Positions 59,897 through 59,897 of a stretch of DNA of 59,897 nucleotides are shown here, piece by piece. The notes beneath the pieces were generated by a model. That model had not been told where the DNA came from and made no database searches. It saw nothing but the letters and a program-made list of their open reading frames with translations. This stretch comes from Myxococcales bacterium (GTDB taxonomy: Bacteria > Myxococcota > Myxococcia > Myxococcales > JAJYLH01), in the NCBI GenBank assembly GCA_021787845.1, contig JAJYLH010000034.1, positions 1-59,897 on the forward strand. The letters are read 5' to 3'. Made by a program: the position numbers and the translations under genes. The number at the start of each line of letters is the position of its first letter. Positions within the stretch are counted from its first letter, which is position 1.

Positions 59897-59897
59897 C

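Overview
The window is a GC-rich (roughly two thirds G+C) chromosomal segment from a Gram-negative bacterium. The lipid A gene lpxC, several outer-membrane barrel proteins and lipoproteins with lipobox-type signals all point to an outer membrane. Asp/Ala/Gly-rich lipoproteins, Kelch and BNR propellers, two sigma-54 (NtrC-type) activators, HEAT-fused nucleotide-transporter-like proteins and many orphan signalling domains suggest Myxococcota or a related former deltaproteobacterial lineage. That is an inference from gene content; no rRNA is present to confirm it. TTG and GTG starts are frequent. No tRNA, rRNA, CRISPR array or prophage was seen.

Layout. 1-600: a decapitated HigB-type toxin followed by an intact XRE antitoxin. 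0.7-5.2 kb: a YfhO-like membrane protein and a BNR-propeller lipoprotein. 5.2-7.7 kb: two MITE-like palindromic elements, a SAM methyltransferase, two more palindromes and a small outer-membrane barrel. 8-17 kb: a heptapeptide-repeat ORF, alpha-glucan phosphorylase, acyl-CoA dehydrogenase, 3,5-diaminohexanoate dehydrogenase, SppA and thioredoxin reductase. 17-25.4 kb: LpxC, an inositol-monophosphatase-family protein, DUF3108, DUF4091 and Kelch proteins, and a DHH phosphoesterase. 25.5-34.4 kb: an unrecognised helical protein, rsmE-prmA, a two-domain M16 peptidase, HemW and a tandem LOG protein. 34.6-42.8 kb: an NtrC-type regulator, a four-CBS protein with a ZnuC/ZnuB-like ABC pair, a small basic protein, RsmD, a PocR-domain sigma-54 activator and an alpha/beta hydrolase. 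43-49.6 kb: a gluzincin/propeller/barrel fusion, a nucleotide-transporter-like/HEAT fusion and a solitary cyclic-nucleotide-binding protein. 49.7-53.5 kb: thiS-thiG-thiE, then a GT39/GT2 glycosyltransferase pair on the other strand. 53.7-59.9 kb: a repeat protein overlapping a NYN-LOTUS gene, a polysaccharide deacetylase, a GNAT acetyltransferase, a beta-helix/coiled-coil protein and the 3' part of an IS1182-type transposase.

The most unusual layer is non-coding. At least seven intergenic spaces hold short palindromic arrays built from a 9-bp unit (GATCGGTCG). Other gaps hold MITE-like palindromes with terminal inverted repeats, a ~210-bp mosaic repeat family, a 71-bp tandem repeat and a 21-bp tandem array. 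The protein-level items most worth following up are the transporter-HEAT protein beside a cNMP-binding protein, the tandem LOG fusion, the self-anchored outer-membrane gluzincin and the overlapping genes at 53.7-55.8 kb.
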